Source: Apostichopus japonicus
Lineage: Eukaryota > Echinodermata > Holothuroidea > Aspidochirotida > Stichopodidae
Reading direction: 5' to 3'
NCBI RefSeq assembly: GCF_037975245.1
Contig: NC_092562.1
Span: 7,663,001-7,727,000, forward strand
DNA length: 64,000 bases
The translations under genes were made by a program, and so were the position numbers. A model generated the notes under the pieces. It was not told the DNA's origin. It saw only the letters and a program-made list of their open reading frames with translations, and ran no database searches. Of the stretch, positions 14,081 through 29,080 are shown piece after piece (within the stretch, counting starts at the first letter, position 1; each line of letters begins with the position of its first letter).

Positions 14081-17000
14081 ACTGCACATTCGAATGATCG
14101 GTACCGCACATTCGATTTATCGGTACCGCACAATCGATTTATCGGTACCGCACATTCGATTTATCGGTACCGCACATTCGATTGATCGGTACCGCACATT
14201 CATTTTATCTGTATCGCACCTTCGATTGATCGGTACCACACATTCGATTTATCGGTACCGCACATTCGATTTATCGGTACCGCACATTCGATTTATCGGT
14301 ACCGCACATTCGATTTATCGGTACCGCACAATCGATTGATCGGTACCGCACATTCGATTGATCGATACCGCACATTCGATTGATCGGTACCGAACATTCG
14401 ATTGATCGGTGTCGCACATTCGATTCATAGGTACCGCACATTCGATTGATCGGTACCGCACATTCGATTGATCGATACCGCACATTCGAATAATCGGTAC
14501 TGCACATTCGATTGATCGGTACCGCACATTCGATTTATCGGTACCGCACAATCGATTTATCGGTACCGCACATTCGATTTATCGGTACCGCACATTCGAT
14601 TGATCGGTACCGCACATTCATTTTATCTGTACCGCACCTTCGATTGATCGGTACCGCACATTCGATTTATCGGTACCGCACAATCGATTTATCGGTACCG
14701 CACATTCGATTGATCTGTACCGAACGCTCGAGTGATCGGTACCGCACATTCGATTGTTCGGTACCGCACTTTCGATTGATCGGTACCGCATATTCGATTG
14801 ATCGATACCGCACATTCGAATGATCGGTACTCCACATTCGAATGATCGGTACTCCACATTCGAATGATCGGTACCGCATATTCGATTTATCGGTACCGCA
14901 CATTCGATTGATCACTACCGCACATTCAATTGTTCGGTACCGCACTTTCGATTGATCGGTACCGCACATTCGATTGATCGATACCGCACATTCGATTGAT
15001 CGGTACTGCACATTCGAATGATTGGTACCGCACATTCGATTGATCGATACCGCACATTCGATTTATCGGTACTGCCCATTCGATTGATCGGTTCCGCACA
15101 TTCTATTTATCGGTACCCCACATTCGATTTATCGGTACCGCACATTCGATTTATCGGTACCGTACATTCATTTTATCTGTACCCCACCTTCGATTGATCG
15201 GTACCACACATTCGATTGATCGGTACCGCACATTCGATTTATAGGTACCGCACAATCGATTTATCGGTACCGCACATTCGATTCATCGGTACCGCACAAT
15301 CGATTGATCGGTACCGCACATTCGATTTATCGGTACCGAACATTCGAGTGATCGGTACCGCACATTCGAATGATCGGTACCGCACATTCGATTGATCGGT
15401 ACCGAACATTCGATTGATCGGTGTCGCACATTCGATTCATAGGTACCGCACATTCGATTTATCGGTACCGCACATTCGATTTATCGGTACTGCACATTCG
15501 ATTTATCAGTATCGCACATTCGATTCATAGGTACCGCACATTCGATTGATCGATACCGCACATTCGAATAATCGGTACTGCACATTCGAATGATCGGTAC
15601 CGCACATTCGATTTATCGGTACCGCACAATCGATTTATCGGTACCGCACAATCGATTTATCGGTACCGCACATTCGATTGATCGGTACCGCACCTTCGAT
15701 TGATCGGTACCACACATTCGATTTATCGGTACCGCACATTCGATTTATCGGTACCGCACATTCGATTGATCGGTACCGAACATTCGATTGATCGATGTCG
15801 CACATTCGATTCATAGGTACCGCACATTCGAATGATCGGTACCGCACATTCGATTGATCGGTACCGCACATTCGATTTATCGGTACCGCACATTCGATTG
15901 ATCGATAAAGCACATTCTAATAATCGGTACTGCACATTCGAATGATCGGTAACGCACATTCGATTTATCGGTACCGCACAATCGATTTATCGGTACCGCA
16001 CATTCGATTTATCGGTACCGCACATTCGATTGATCGGTACCGCACATTCATTTTATCTGTACCGCACAATCGATTTATCGGTACCGCACAATCGATTTAT
16101 CGGTACCGCACATTCGATTTATAGGTACCGCACAATCGATTTATCGGTACCGCACATTCGATTGATCGGTACCGCACAATCGATTGATCGGTACCGCATA
16201 TTCGATTTATCGGTACCGCACATTCGATTTATAGGTACCGCACATTCGATTGATCGGTACCGAACATTCGAATCATCGGTGTCGCACATTCGATTTATAG
16301 GTACCGCACATTCGATTGATCGGTACCGCATATTCGATTGATCGGTACCGGACATTCGATTTATCGGTACCGCACATTCGATTGATCGATACCGCACATT
16401 CGAATAATCGGTACTGCACATTCGAATCATCGGTACCGCACATTCGAATGATCGGTACCGCACAATCGATTTATCGGTACCGCACAATCGATTGATCGGT
16501 ACCGTAAATTCGATTTATCGGTACCGCACATTCGATTGATCGGTACCGCACCTTCGATTGATCGGTACCGCACATTCGATTGATCGATACCGCACATTCG
16601 AATAATCGGTACCGCACATTCGAATGATCGGTACCGCACATTCGATTGTTCGGTAAGGCACATTAGAATGATCGGTACCGCACATTCGATTTATCGTTAC
16701 CGCACATTCGATTGATCACTACGGCACATTCGATTGTTCGGTACCGCACATTCGAATGATCGGTACCGCACATTCGTTTGATCGGTACCGCACATTCGAT
16801 TTATCGGTACCGCACATTCGATTTATCGGTACCGCACATTCGAATTATCGGTACCGCACATTCGATTTATCGGTACCGCCTATTCGATTTATCGGTATTG
16901 CACATTGGATTGATCGGTACCGCACATTCGATTGATCGGTACCGCACATTCGATTTATCGGTACCGCACATTCGATTGATTGGTACCGCACATTCGATTT

Positions 17001-20000
17001 ATCGGTACCGCACTTTCGATTTATCGGTACCGCACATTCGATTTATCGGTACCGCACATTCGATTTATCGGTACCGAACATTCGAATGATCGGTAAGGCA
17101 CATTCGAATGATCGTTACCGCACATTCGATTGATCACTACCGCACATTCGATTGATCGGTATCGCACATTCAATTTATCGGTACCGCACATTCGATTGAT
17201 CGGTACCGCACAATCGGATGATCGGTACCGCACATTCGATTTATCGTTACCGCACATTCGATTGATCACTACCGCACATTCGAATGATCGGTACCGCACA
17301 TTCTTTTGATCGGTAACGCACATTCGAATGATCGTTACCGCACATTCGATTTATCGGTACCGCACATTCGAATGATCGGTACCGCACATTCGATTTATCG
17401 GTACCGCACATTCGATTGATCGGTACCGCACATTCGATTGATCACTACCGCACATTCGCTTGATCGGTACCGCACATTCCATTTATCGGTACCGCACATT
17501 CGAATGATCGGTACCGCACATTCGATTTATCGTTACCGCACATTCGATTGATCACTACCGCACATTCGATTGATCGGTACCGCACATTCGATTGATCAGT
17601 ACCGAACATTCGATTGATCGGTACCGCACGTTCATTTTAACTGTATCGCACATTCGATTGATCGGTATCGCACATTCAATTGATCGGTACCGAATATTCT
17701 ATTTATCTGTACCGCATTTTCTGTATATCGGTACCGCACATTCCATTTATCGGTAGCGCACATTCGATTTATCGGTACCGCACACGGTACCGCACATTCG
17801 ATTGATCGGTACCGCACATTCGATTGATCGGTACCGAACATTCGAATGATCGGTACCGCACATTCGATATATCGGTACCGCACTATGGATTTATCGGTAC
17901 CGCATATTCGATTGATCGGTACCGCACATTCGATTGATCGGTACCGCACATTCGATTTATCGGTACCTCACATTCGATTAATCGGTATCGCACATTCGAT
18001 TTATCGGTACCGCACATTAGATTGATCGGTACCGCACATTCGATTGATCAATACAGCACATTCGATTGATCGGTAACGCAAATTCGATTGATCGGTACCG
18101 CACATTCGATTGGTCGGTACCGCACCGCACATTCGATTTATCAGTACCGCACATGCGATTGATCGGAACCGCCAATTTGAATGATCGGTACCGCACATTC
18201 GATTGATCGGTACCGCACATTCGATTTATCGGTATCGAACATTCGATTGATCGGTAGCGCACATTCGAATGATCAGTACCACACTTTCGATTGATCGGTA
18301 CCGCACATTCGAATGATCGGTACCGCACATTCGAATGATCGGTACCGCACATTCGATTTATCGGTACCGCACATTCGATTGATCACAACCGCACATTCGA
18401 TTGATCGGTACCGCACATTCGATTGATCGGTACCGCACATTCGATTGATCGGTACCGATTATTCAATTGATCTGTACCGCACATTCGAATGATCGGTACC
18501 GCACATTCGATTTATCGGTACCGCACATTCGATTGATCGGTACCGATTATTGAATTGATCTGTATGGCACATTCGAATGATCGGTACCGCACATTCGATT
18601 TATCGGTACCGCACATTCGATTTACCGGTACCGCACATTCGATTGATCACTTCCGTACATTCGTTTGATCGGTACCGCACACGGTACCGCAGTTTCGATT
18701 GATCGGTACCGCACATTCGATTGATCGGCACCGCACATTCGATTGATCGGTAACGCAAATTCGATTGATCGGTACCGCACATTCGATTTATCGGTACCGC
18801 ACATTTGATGGATCGGTACCGCACATTCGAATGATCGGTACCGCACATTCGATTGGTCGGTATCGAACATTCGATTTATCGGCACCGCACATTCTGTTTA
18901 TCGGTACTGAACAATCGATTGATCGGTACCGCACATTCGATTTATCGGTACCGCACATTCGATTGATCGGTACCGCACATTCATTTTATCTGTATCGCAC
19001 ATTCGATTGATAGGTATCGCACATTCCACTTATCGGTACCGCACATTCGATTGATCGGCACCGCACATTCGATTGATCGGTAACGCACATTTGATTGATC
19101 GGTATCGCACATTCGATTGATCGGTACCGCACATTCGATTGATCTGTTCCGCACATTCTATTTATCGGTACGGCACATTCGATTGATCCGTACCGCACAT
19201 TCGATTGATCGGTACCTCACATTCGATTGATCGGTACCGCACATTCGATTGATCGGTACCGCACATTCTATTGATATGTACCGCACATTCGATTGATCGG
19301 TACCGCACATTCGATTGATCAGTAACGCACATTCGATTGATCTGTACCGCACATTCGATTTATCGGTAACGAACATTCTATTCATCGGTACCGCACATTC
19401 GATTGATCGGTACCGAACATTCGATTGATCGGTATCGCACATTCGAATAATCGGTACCGCACATTCGATTTATCGGTACCGCACATCCGATTTATCGGTA
19501 CCGCACATTCGATTGATCACTTCCGGAAATTCGATTGATCGGTACCGAACATTCGAATGATCGGTACCGCACATTCGATTTATCGGTACCGGACATTCGA
19601 TTAATCGGTACCGCACATTCGATTTATCGGTACCGCACAATCGATTTATCGGTACCGCACATTCGAATGATCGGTACCGCACATTCGATTTATCGTTACC
19701 GCACATTCGATTGATCACTACCGCACATTCGATTGATCTGTACCGCACATTCGATTGATCGGTACCGAACATTCGATTGATCGGTACCGCACGTTCATTT
19801 TAACTGTATCGCACATTCGATTGATCGGTATCGCACATTTAATTGATCGGTACCGAATATTCTATTTATCTGTACCGCATTTTCTGTATATCGGTACCGC
19901 ACATTCCATTTATCGGTAGCGCACATTCGATTTATCGGTACCGCACACGGTACCGCAGTTTCGATTGATCGGTACCGCACATTCGATTGATCGGTACCGA

Positions 20001-21863
20001 ACATTCGAATGATCGGTACCGCACATTCGATATATCGGTACCGCACATTGGATTTATCGGTACCGCATATTCGATTGATCGGTACCTCACATTCGATTGA
20101 TCGGTATCGCACATTCGATTTATCGGTACCGCACATTAGATTGATCGGTACCGCACATTCGATTGATCAATACAGCACATTCGATTGATCGGTAACGCAA
20201 ATTCGATTGATCGGTACCGCACATTCGATTGGTCGGTACCGCACCGCACATTCGATTGATCAGTACCGCACATGCGATTGATCGGAACCGCCAATTTGAA
20301 TGATCAATACCGCACATTCGATTGATCGGTACCGCACATTCGATTTATCGGTATCGAACATTCGATTGATCGGTAGCGCACATTCGAATGATCAGTACCA
20401 CACTTTCGATTGATCGGTACCGATTATTCAATTGATCTGTACCGCACATTCGAATGATCGGTACCGCACATTCGATTTATCGGTACCGCACATTCGATTT
20501 ATCGGTACCGATTATTCAATTGATCTGTATGGCACATTCGAATGATCGGTACCGCACATTCGATTTATCGGTACCGCACATTCGATTTACCGGTACCGCA
20601 CATTCGATTGATCACTTCCGTACATTCGTTTGATCGGTACCGCACATTCGAATGATCGGTACCGCACATTCGATTTATCTGTACCGGACATTCGATTAAT
20701 CGGTACCGCACATTCGATTTATCGGTACCGCACATTCGATTGATCGGTACCGCACATTCATTTTATCTGTACCGCACATTCGATTGATAGGTACCGCACA
20801 TTCTATTTTTCGGTACCGCACATTCTATTTATCGGTACCGCACATTCTGTTTATCGGTACCGCACACGGTACCGGAGTTTCGATTGATCGGTACCGCACA
20901 TTCGATTGATCGGCACCGCACATTCGATTGATCGGTAACGCAAATTCGATTGATCGGTACCGCACATTCGATTTATCGGTACCGCACATTTATTGGATCG
21001 GTACCGCACATTCGAATGATCGGTACCGCACATTCGATTGGTCGGTACCGAACATTCGATTTATCGGCACCGCACATTCTGTTTATCGGTACCGAACAAT
21101 CGATTGATCGGTACCGCACATTCGATTTATCGGTACCGCACATTCGATTGATCGGTACCGCACATTCATTTTATCTGTATCGCACATTCGATTGATAGGT
21201 ATCGCACATTCCATTTATCGGTACCGCACATTCGATTGATCGGCACCGCACATTCGATTGATCGGTAACGCACATTTGATTGATCGGTATCGCACATTCG
21301 ATTGATCGGTACCGCACATTCGATTGATCTGTTCCGCACATTCTATTTATCGGTACGGCACATTCGATTGATCCGTACCGCACATTCGATTGATCGGTAC
21401 CTCAAATTCGATTGATCGGTACCGCACATTCGATTGATCGGTACCGCACATTCTATTGATATGTACCGCACATTCGATTGATCGGTACCGCACATTCGAT
21501 TGATCAGTAACGCACATTCGATTGATCTGTACCGCACATTTGATTTATCGGTAACGAACATTCTATTCATCGGTACCGCACATTCGATTGATCGGTACCG
21601 AACATTCGATTGATCGGTATCGCACATTCGAATAATCGGTACCGCACATTCGATTTATCGGTACCGCACATCCGATTTATCGGTACCGCACATTCGATTG
21701 ATCACTTCCGCACATTCGATTGATCGGTACCTAACATTCGAATGATCGGTACCGCACATTCGATTTATCTGTACCGGACATTCGATTAATCGGTACCGCA
21801 CATTCGATTTATCGGTACCGCACAATTGATTGATCGGTACCGCAATCGATTTATCGGTACCGC
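14081..21863. repeat. Long duplication, right copy (partner 2.79-10.66 kb)
   Basis: Carries the same series of landmarks as the left copy: 12-bp units at 17774, 18671, 19937 and 20856; 27-bp units at 18116 and 20235; a 20-bp unit at 21836 equal to that at 10628. Compared with the left copy it lacks three units near 15.55 kb and ten units near 18.68 kb. Similarity ends just after the 20-bp unit, where CACATTCGTTTTATC replaces GAACATTCGATTGATC. Confidence 0.88.
16030..18530. repeat. Higher-order block A, copy 3
   Basis: Offset 15,977 from copy 1 until about 2.28 kb of that copy, then 15,999. It keeps the two CAATCGATTTATC units that copy 2 lost. Private changes include CACATTCG instead of CAGTTTCG after the 12-bp unit at 17774, and CACTATGG at 17,881. 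Confidence 0.87.
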
Positions 21864-23994
21864 ACATTCGTTTTATCGGTACCGCACATTCGATTGATCG
21901 GTACCGATTATTCAATTGATCTGTATGGCACATTCGAATGATCGGTACCGCACATTCGATTTATCGGTACCGCACATTCGATTTACCGGTACCGCACATT
22001 CGATTGATCACTTCCGTACATTCGTTTGATCGGTACCGCACATTCGAATGATCGGTACCGCACATTCGATTTATCGGTACCGGACATTCGATTAATCGGT
22101 ACCGCACATTCTATTTATCGGTACCGCACATTCTATTGATCGGTACCGCACATTCATTTTATCTGTACCGCACATTCGATTGATAGGTACCGCACATTCT
22201 ATTTTTCGGTACCGCACATTCTATTTTTCGGTACCGCACATTCTGTTTATCGGTACCGCACACGGTACCGCAGTTTCGATTAATCGGTACCGCACATTCG
22301 ATTGATCGGTACCGCACATTCGATTGATCGGTAACGCAAATTCGATTGATCGGTACCGCACATTCGATTTATCGGTACCGCACATTTGATGGATCGGTAC
22401 CGCACATTCGAATGATCGGTACCGCACATTCGATTGGTCGGTACCGCACATTCGATTTATCGGCACCGCACATTCTGTTTATCGGTACCGAACAATCGAT
22501 TGATCGGTAAAGCACATTCGATTGATCGGTAACACACATTCCATTTATCGGTATCGCACATTCGATTGATTGGTACCGAACATTCGATTGATCGGTACCG
22601 CACATTCAATTGATCGATACCGCCTATTTGATTGATCGGTACCGCACATTCGAATGATCGGTACCGCATATTCGATTTAAATGTACCGGACATTCGATTT
22701 ATCGGTCCCGCACATTAGATTGATCGGTACCGCACATTCGATTTATCGGTACCGCACATTCGATTGATCGGTACCGCACATTCATTTTATCTGTATCGCA
22801 CATTCGATTGATAGGTATCGCACATTCCATTCATCGGTACCGCACATTCGATTGATCGGCACCGCACATTCGATTGATCGGTAACGCACATTTGATTGAT
22901 CGGTATCGCACATTCGATTGATCGGTACCGCACATTCGATTGATCTGTTCCGCACATTCTATTTATCGGTACCGCACATTCGATTGATCCGTACCGCAAA
23001 ATCGATTTATCGGTACCGCACATTCGTTTTATCGGTACCGCACATTCGAATGATCGGTACCGCTCATTCGAATGATCGGTACGCACATTCGATTGATCGG
23101 TAACGCACATTCGAATGATCGGTACCGCACATTCGATTGATCGGTACCGCACATTCGAATGATCGGTACCGCCCATTTTATTTATCGGTACCGAACATTC
23201 GATTGATCGGTACCAGACAATCGATTTATCGGTACCGCACATTCGATTTATCGGTACCGCACATTCGATTGATCGGTAACGAACATTCGATTGAACGGTA
23301 CCGCACATTCGAATGATCGGTACCGCACATTCGATTGTTCGGTAACGCACATTAGAATGATCGGTACCGCACATTCGATTTATCGTTACCGCACATTCGA
23401 TTGATCACTACGGCACATTCGATTCTTCGGTACCGCACATTCGATTGATCGGTACTGCACATTCGTATGATCGGTACCGCACATTCGATTTATCGGTACC
23501 GCACATTCGATTTATCGGTACCGCACATTCGAATGATCGGTACCGCACATTCGATTGTTCGGTAACGCACATTAGAATGATCGGTACCGCACATTCGATT
23601 TATCGTTACCGCACATTCGATTGATCACTACGGCACATTCGATTGTTCGGTACCGCACATTCGATTTATCGGTAACGCACATTCGAATGATCGGTACCGC
23701 ACATTCGATTGATCGGTACCGCACATTCGAATGATCGGTACCGCACATTTGATTTATCGGTACCGAACATTCGATTGATCGGTACCGCACATTCGATTGA
23801 TGGGTACCGAACATTCGATTGATCGGTACCGCACATTCGAATGATCGGTACCGCACATTCGATTGTTCGGTAAGGCACATTAGAATGATCGGTACCGCAC
23901 ATTCGATTTATCGTTACCGCACATTCGATTGATCACTACGGCACATTCGATTGTTCGGTACCGCACATTCGAATGATCGGTACCGCACATTCGA
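21864..23994. repeat. Style B segment with a TAGAATG decamer repeat
   Basis: The part at 22,125-22,995 recurs at 33,495-34,365 (offset 11,370) and at about 40,450-41,285 (offset 18,325). It includes AAATGTACCGG and CGGTCCCGCAC units. A 21-bp unit lies at 23078. Further right, a run GGTAACGCACATTAGAATG, TTTATCGTTACC, GATCACTACGG starts at 23341 and again at 23561 (exactly ten units later), with a third GGTAAGG version at 23869. Confidence 0.82.
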
Positions 23995-25400
23995 TTGATC
24001 GGTACCGCACATTCGATTTATCGGTACCGCACATTCGATTTATCTTTACCGCACATTCGAATTATCGGTACCGCACATTCGATTTATCGGTACCGCCTAT
24101 TCGATTTATCGGTATTGCACATTGGATTGATCGGTACCGCACATTCGATTGATCGGTACCGCACATTCGATTTATCGGTACCGCACATTCGATTGATTGG
24201 TACCGCACATTCGATTTATCGGTACCGCACTTTCGATTTATCGGTACCGCACATTCGATTGATCGGTACCGCACATTCGATTTATCGGTACCGAACATTC
24301 GAATGATCGGTAAGGCACATTCGATTGATCGTTACCGCACATTCGATTGATCACTACCGCACATTCGATTGATCGGTATCGCACATTCAATTTATCGGTA
24401 CCGCACATTCGATTTATCGGTACCGCACAATCGATTGATCACTACCGCACATTTGAATGATCGGTACCGCACATTCTTTTGATCGGTAACGCACATTCGA
24501 ATGATCGTTACCGCACATTCGATTCTTCGGTACCGCACATTCGAATGATCGGTACCGCACATTCGATTTATCGGTACCGCACATTCGATTGATCGGTACC
24601 GCACATTCGATTGATCACTACCGCACATTCGCTTGATCGGTACCGCACATTCGATTTATCGGTACCGCACATTCGAATGATCGGTACCGCACATTCGATT
24701 TATCGTTACCGCACATTCGATTGATCACTACCGCACATTCGATTGATCGGTACCGCACATTCGATTGATCGGTACCGAACATTCGATTGATCGGTACCGC
24801 ACGTTCATTTTAACTGTATCGCACATTCGATTGATCGGTATCGCACATTCAATTGATCGGTACCGAATATTCTATTTATCTGTACCGCATTTTCTGTATA
24901 TCGGTACCGCACATTCCATTTATCGGTAGCGCACATTCGATTTATCGGTACCGCACACGGTACCGCAGTTTCGATTGATCGGTACCGCACATTCGATTGA
25001 TCGGTACCGAACATTCGAATGATCGGTACCGCACATTCGATACATCGGTACCGCACATTGGATTTATCGGTACCGCATATTCGATTGATCGGTACCGCAC
25101 ATTCGATTGATCGGTACCGCACATTCGATTTATCGGTACCTCACATTCGATTGATCGGTATCGCACATTCGATTTATCGGTACCGCACATTAGATTGATC
25201 GGTACCGCACATTCGATTGATCAATACAGCACATTCGATTGATCGGTAACGTCAATTCGATTGATCGGTACCGCACATTCGATTGGTCGGTACCGCACCG
25301 CACATTCGATTGATCAGTACCGCACATGCGATTGATCGGAACCGCCAATTTGAATGATCGGTACCGCACATTCGATTGATCGGTACCGCACATTCGATTT
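23995..25400. repeat. Higher-order block A, copy 4 (partial)
   Basis: Matches 801-2,240 of copy 1 at offset 23,194, then 23,150. Contains the TTTTCTGTATATC unit at 24890, the 12-bp unit at 24947 and the 27-bp unit at 25289. It has private changes, for example GATACATCGG at 25,040 and GGTAACGTCAATTCG near 25,248. The latter recurs at about 25,964, marking a second partial copy. Confidence 0.84.
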
Positions 25401-27300
25401 ATCGGTATCGAACATTCGATTGATCGGTACCGCACATTCGAATGATCGGTACCGCACATTTGATTTATCGGTACCGAACATTCGATTGATCGGTACCGCA
25501 CATTCGATTGATGGGTACCGAACATTCGATTGATCGGTACCGCACATTCGAATGATCGGTACCGCACATTCGATTGTTCGGTAAGGCACATTAGAATGAT
25601 CGGTACCGCACATTCGATTTATCGTTACCGCACATTCAATTGATCACTACGGCACATTCGATTGTTCGGTACCGCACATTCGATTTATCGGTACCGCACA
25701 TTCGATTTATCGGTACCGCACATTCGATTGATCGGTAACGCAAATTCGATTGATCGGTACCGCACATTCGATTTATCGGTACCGCACATTTGATGGATCG
25801 GTACCGCACATTCGAATGATCGGTACCGCACATTCGATTGGTCGGTACCGCACATTCGATTTATCGGCACCGCACATTCTGTTTATCGGTACCGAACAAT
25901 CGAATGATCGGTACCGCACATTCGATTGATCGGTACCGCACATTCGATTGATCGGTAACGTCAATTCGATTGATCGGTACCGCACATTCGATTGGTCGGT
26001 ACCGCACCGCACATTCGATTGATCAGTACCGCACATGCGATTGATCGGAACCGCCAATTTGAATGATCGGTACCGCACATTCGATTGATCGGTACCGCAC
26101 ATTCGATTTATCGGTATCGAACATTCGATTGATCGGTAGCGCACATTCGAATGATCAGTACCACACTTTCGATTGATCGGTACCGCACATTCGAATGATC
26201 GGTACCGCACATTCGAATGATCGGTACCGCACATTCGATTTATCGGTACCGCACATTCGATTGATCACTACCGCACATTCGATTGATCGGTACCGCACAT
26301 TCGATTGATCGGTACCGCACATTCGATTGATCGGTACCGATTATTCAATTGATCTGTACCGCACATTCGAATGATCGGTACCGCACATTCGATTTATCGG
26401 TACCGCACATTCGATTGATCGGTACCGATTATTGAATTGATCTGTATGGCACATTCGAATGATCGGTACCGCACATTCGATTTATCGGTACCGCACATTC
26501 GATTTACCGGTACCGCACATTCGATTGATCACTTCCGTACATTCGTTTGATCAGTACCGCACATTCGAATGATCGGTACCGCACATTCGATTTATCTGTA
26601 CCGGACATTCGATTAATCGGTACCGCACATTCGATTTATCGGTACCGCACATTCGATTGATCGGTACCGCACATTCATTTTATCTGTAGAGCACATTCGA
26701 TTTATCGGTACCGCACATTCGATTGATCGGTACCGCACATTCATTTTATCTGTAGAGCACATTCGATTGATAGGTACCGCACATTCTATTTTTCGGTACC
26801 GCACATTCTATTTATCGGTACCGCACATTCTGTTGATCGGTACCGCACACGGTACCGCAGTTTCGATTGATCGGTACCGCACATTCGATTTATCGGTACC
26901 GCACATTTGATGGATCGGTACCGCACATTCGAATGATCGGTACCGCACATTCGATTGGTCGGTACCGAACATTCGATTTATCGGCACCGCACATTCTGTT
27001 TATCGGTACCGAACAATCGATTGATCGGTACCGCACATTCGATTTATCGGTACCGCACATTCGATTGATCGGTACCGCACATTCATTTTATCTGTATTGC
27101 ACATTCGATTGATCGGTATCGCACATTCCACTTATCGGTACCGCACATTCTATTCATCGGTACCGCACATTCGATTGATCGGTACCGAACATTCGATTGA
27201 TCGGTATCGCACATTCGAATAATCGGTACCGCACATTCGATTTATCGGTACCGCACATCCGATTTATCGGTACCGCACATTCGATTGATCACTTCCGCAC
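25401..27300. repeat. Style B mosaic with a 66-bp local duplication and a 15-unit deletion
   Basis: 25,400-25,640 repeats 23,660-23,900. 25,940-26,330 repeats the 27-bp-unit end of block A (27-bp unit at 25998). 26,420-27,130 repeats the 7.2-7.9 kb style B run. A CATTCATTTTATCTGTAGAGC trimer (66 bp) occurs twice at about 26,670-26,765. At about 27,140 a CATTCCACTTATC unit joins a CATTCTATTCATC unit. Compared with 7.93-8.28 kb this removes 330 bp, exactly 15 monomers. Confidence 0.8.
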
Positions 27301-29080
27301 ATTCGATTGATCGGTACCGCACATTCGATTTATCTGTACCGGACATCCGATTAATCGGTACCGCACATTCGATTTATCGGTACCGCACAATCGATTGATC
27401 GGTACCGCAATCGATTTATCGGTACCGCACATTCGTTTTATCGGTACCGCACATTCGATTGATCGGTACCGAACATTCGAATGATCGGTACCGCACATTC
27501 GATTTATCGGTACCGCACATTCGATTTATCGGTACCGCACATTCTAATGATCGGTAACGTACATTCGATTTATCGGTACCGCATATTCGATTGATCGTTA
27601 CCGCACATTCGATTGATCACTACCGCACATTCGATTGATCGGTATCGCACATTCAATTTATCGGTACCGCACATTCGATTGATCGGTACCGCACAATCGG
27701 ATGATCGGTACCGCACATTCGATTGATCGGTACCGAACATTCGAATGATCGGTACCGCACATTCGATTTATCGGTACCGCACATTCGATTGATCACTACC
27801 GCACATTCGATTGTTCGGTACCGCACATTCTATTTATCGGTACCGCACATTCGAATGATCGGTACCGCACACGGTACCGCTGTTTCGATTAATCGGTACC
27901 GCACATTCGATTGATCGGCACCGCACATTCGATTGATCGGTAACGCACATTCGATTGGTCGGTACCGAACATTCGATTTATCGGCACCGCACATGCTGTT
28001 TATCGGTACCGAACAATCGATTGATCGGTACCGCACATTCGATTTATCGGTACCGCACATTCGATTGATCGGCACCGCACATTCGATTGATCGGTAACGC
28101 ACATTTGATTGATCGGTACCGCACATTCATTTTATATGTTCCGCACATTCGATTGATCGGTACTGAACATTCGATTGATCGGTACCGCACATTCGATTGA
28201 TCTGTACCGCACATTCGATTGATCGGTACCGCACATTCTATTGATATGTACCGCACATTCGATTGATCGGTACCGCACATTCGATTGATCAGTACCGCAC
28301 ATTCGATTGATCTGTACCGCACATTCGATTTATCGGTAACGAACATTCTATTCATCGGTACCGCATATTCGATTGATCGGTACCGAACATTCGATTGATC
28401 GGTATCGCACATTCGAATAATCGGTACCGCACATTCGATTTATCGGTACCGCACATTCGATTTATCGGTACCGCACATTCGATTGATCACTTCCGCACAT
28501 TCGATTGATCGGTACCGAACATTCGAATGATCGGTACCGCACATTCGATTTATCGGTACCGCACATTCGATTTATCGGTACCGCACATTCTAATGATCGG
28601 TAACGTACATTCGATTTATCGGTACCGCACATTCGATTGATCGTTACCGCACATTCGATTGATCACTACCGCACATTCGATTGTTCGGTATCGCACATTC
28701 AATTTATCGGTACCGCACATTCGATTGATCGGTACCGCACAATCGGATGATCGGTACCGCACATTCGATTTATCGTTACCGCACATTCGATTGATCACTA
28801 CCGCACATTCGAATGATCGGTACCGTACATTCTTTTGATCGGTAACGCACATTCGAATGATCGTTACCGCACATTCGATTTATCGGTACCGCACATTCGA
28901 ATGATCGGTACCGCACATTCGATTTATCGGTACCGCACATTCGATTGATCGGTACCGCACATTCGATTGATCACTACCGCACATTCGCTTGATCGGTACC
29001 GCACATTCCATTTATCGGTACCGCACATTCGTATGATCGGTACCGCACATTCGATTTATCGTTACCGCACATTCGATTGA
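27301..29080. repeat. Mixed style A/B segment
   Basis: Contains a 20-bp unit at 27401 (same form as 10628 and 21836), a 12-bp unit at 27861 followed by GCTGTTTCG, a copy of the CATTCTATTGATATG to CATTCTATTCATC run (28,230-28,360), and a copy of the 1.1-1.5 kb stretch of block A (28,590-28,990) with CACAATCGGATG and CATTCTTTTG units. Confidence 0.75.

Noticed and set aside
2790-21863. Large duplications as pure assembly artefacts
   Set aside because: The copies carry private substitutions and whole-unit indels (e.g. 220 bp at 18.68 kb, 44 bp near 4.8 kb), which a simple duplicate contig would not show. A local assembly error cannot be excluded without reads.
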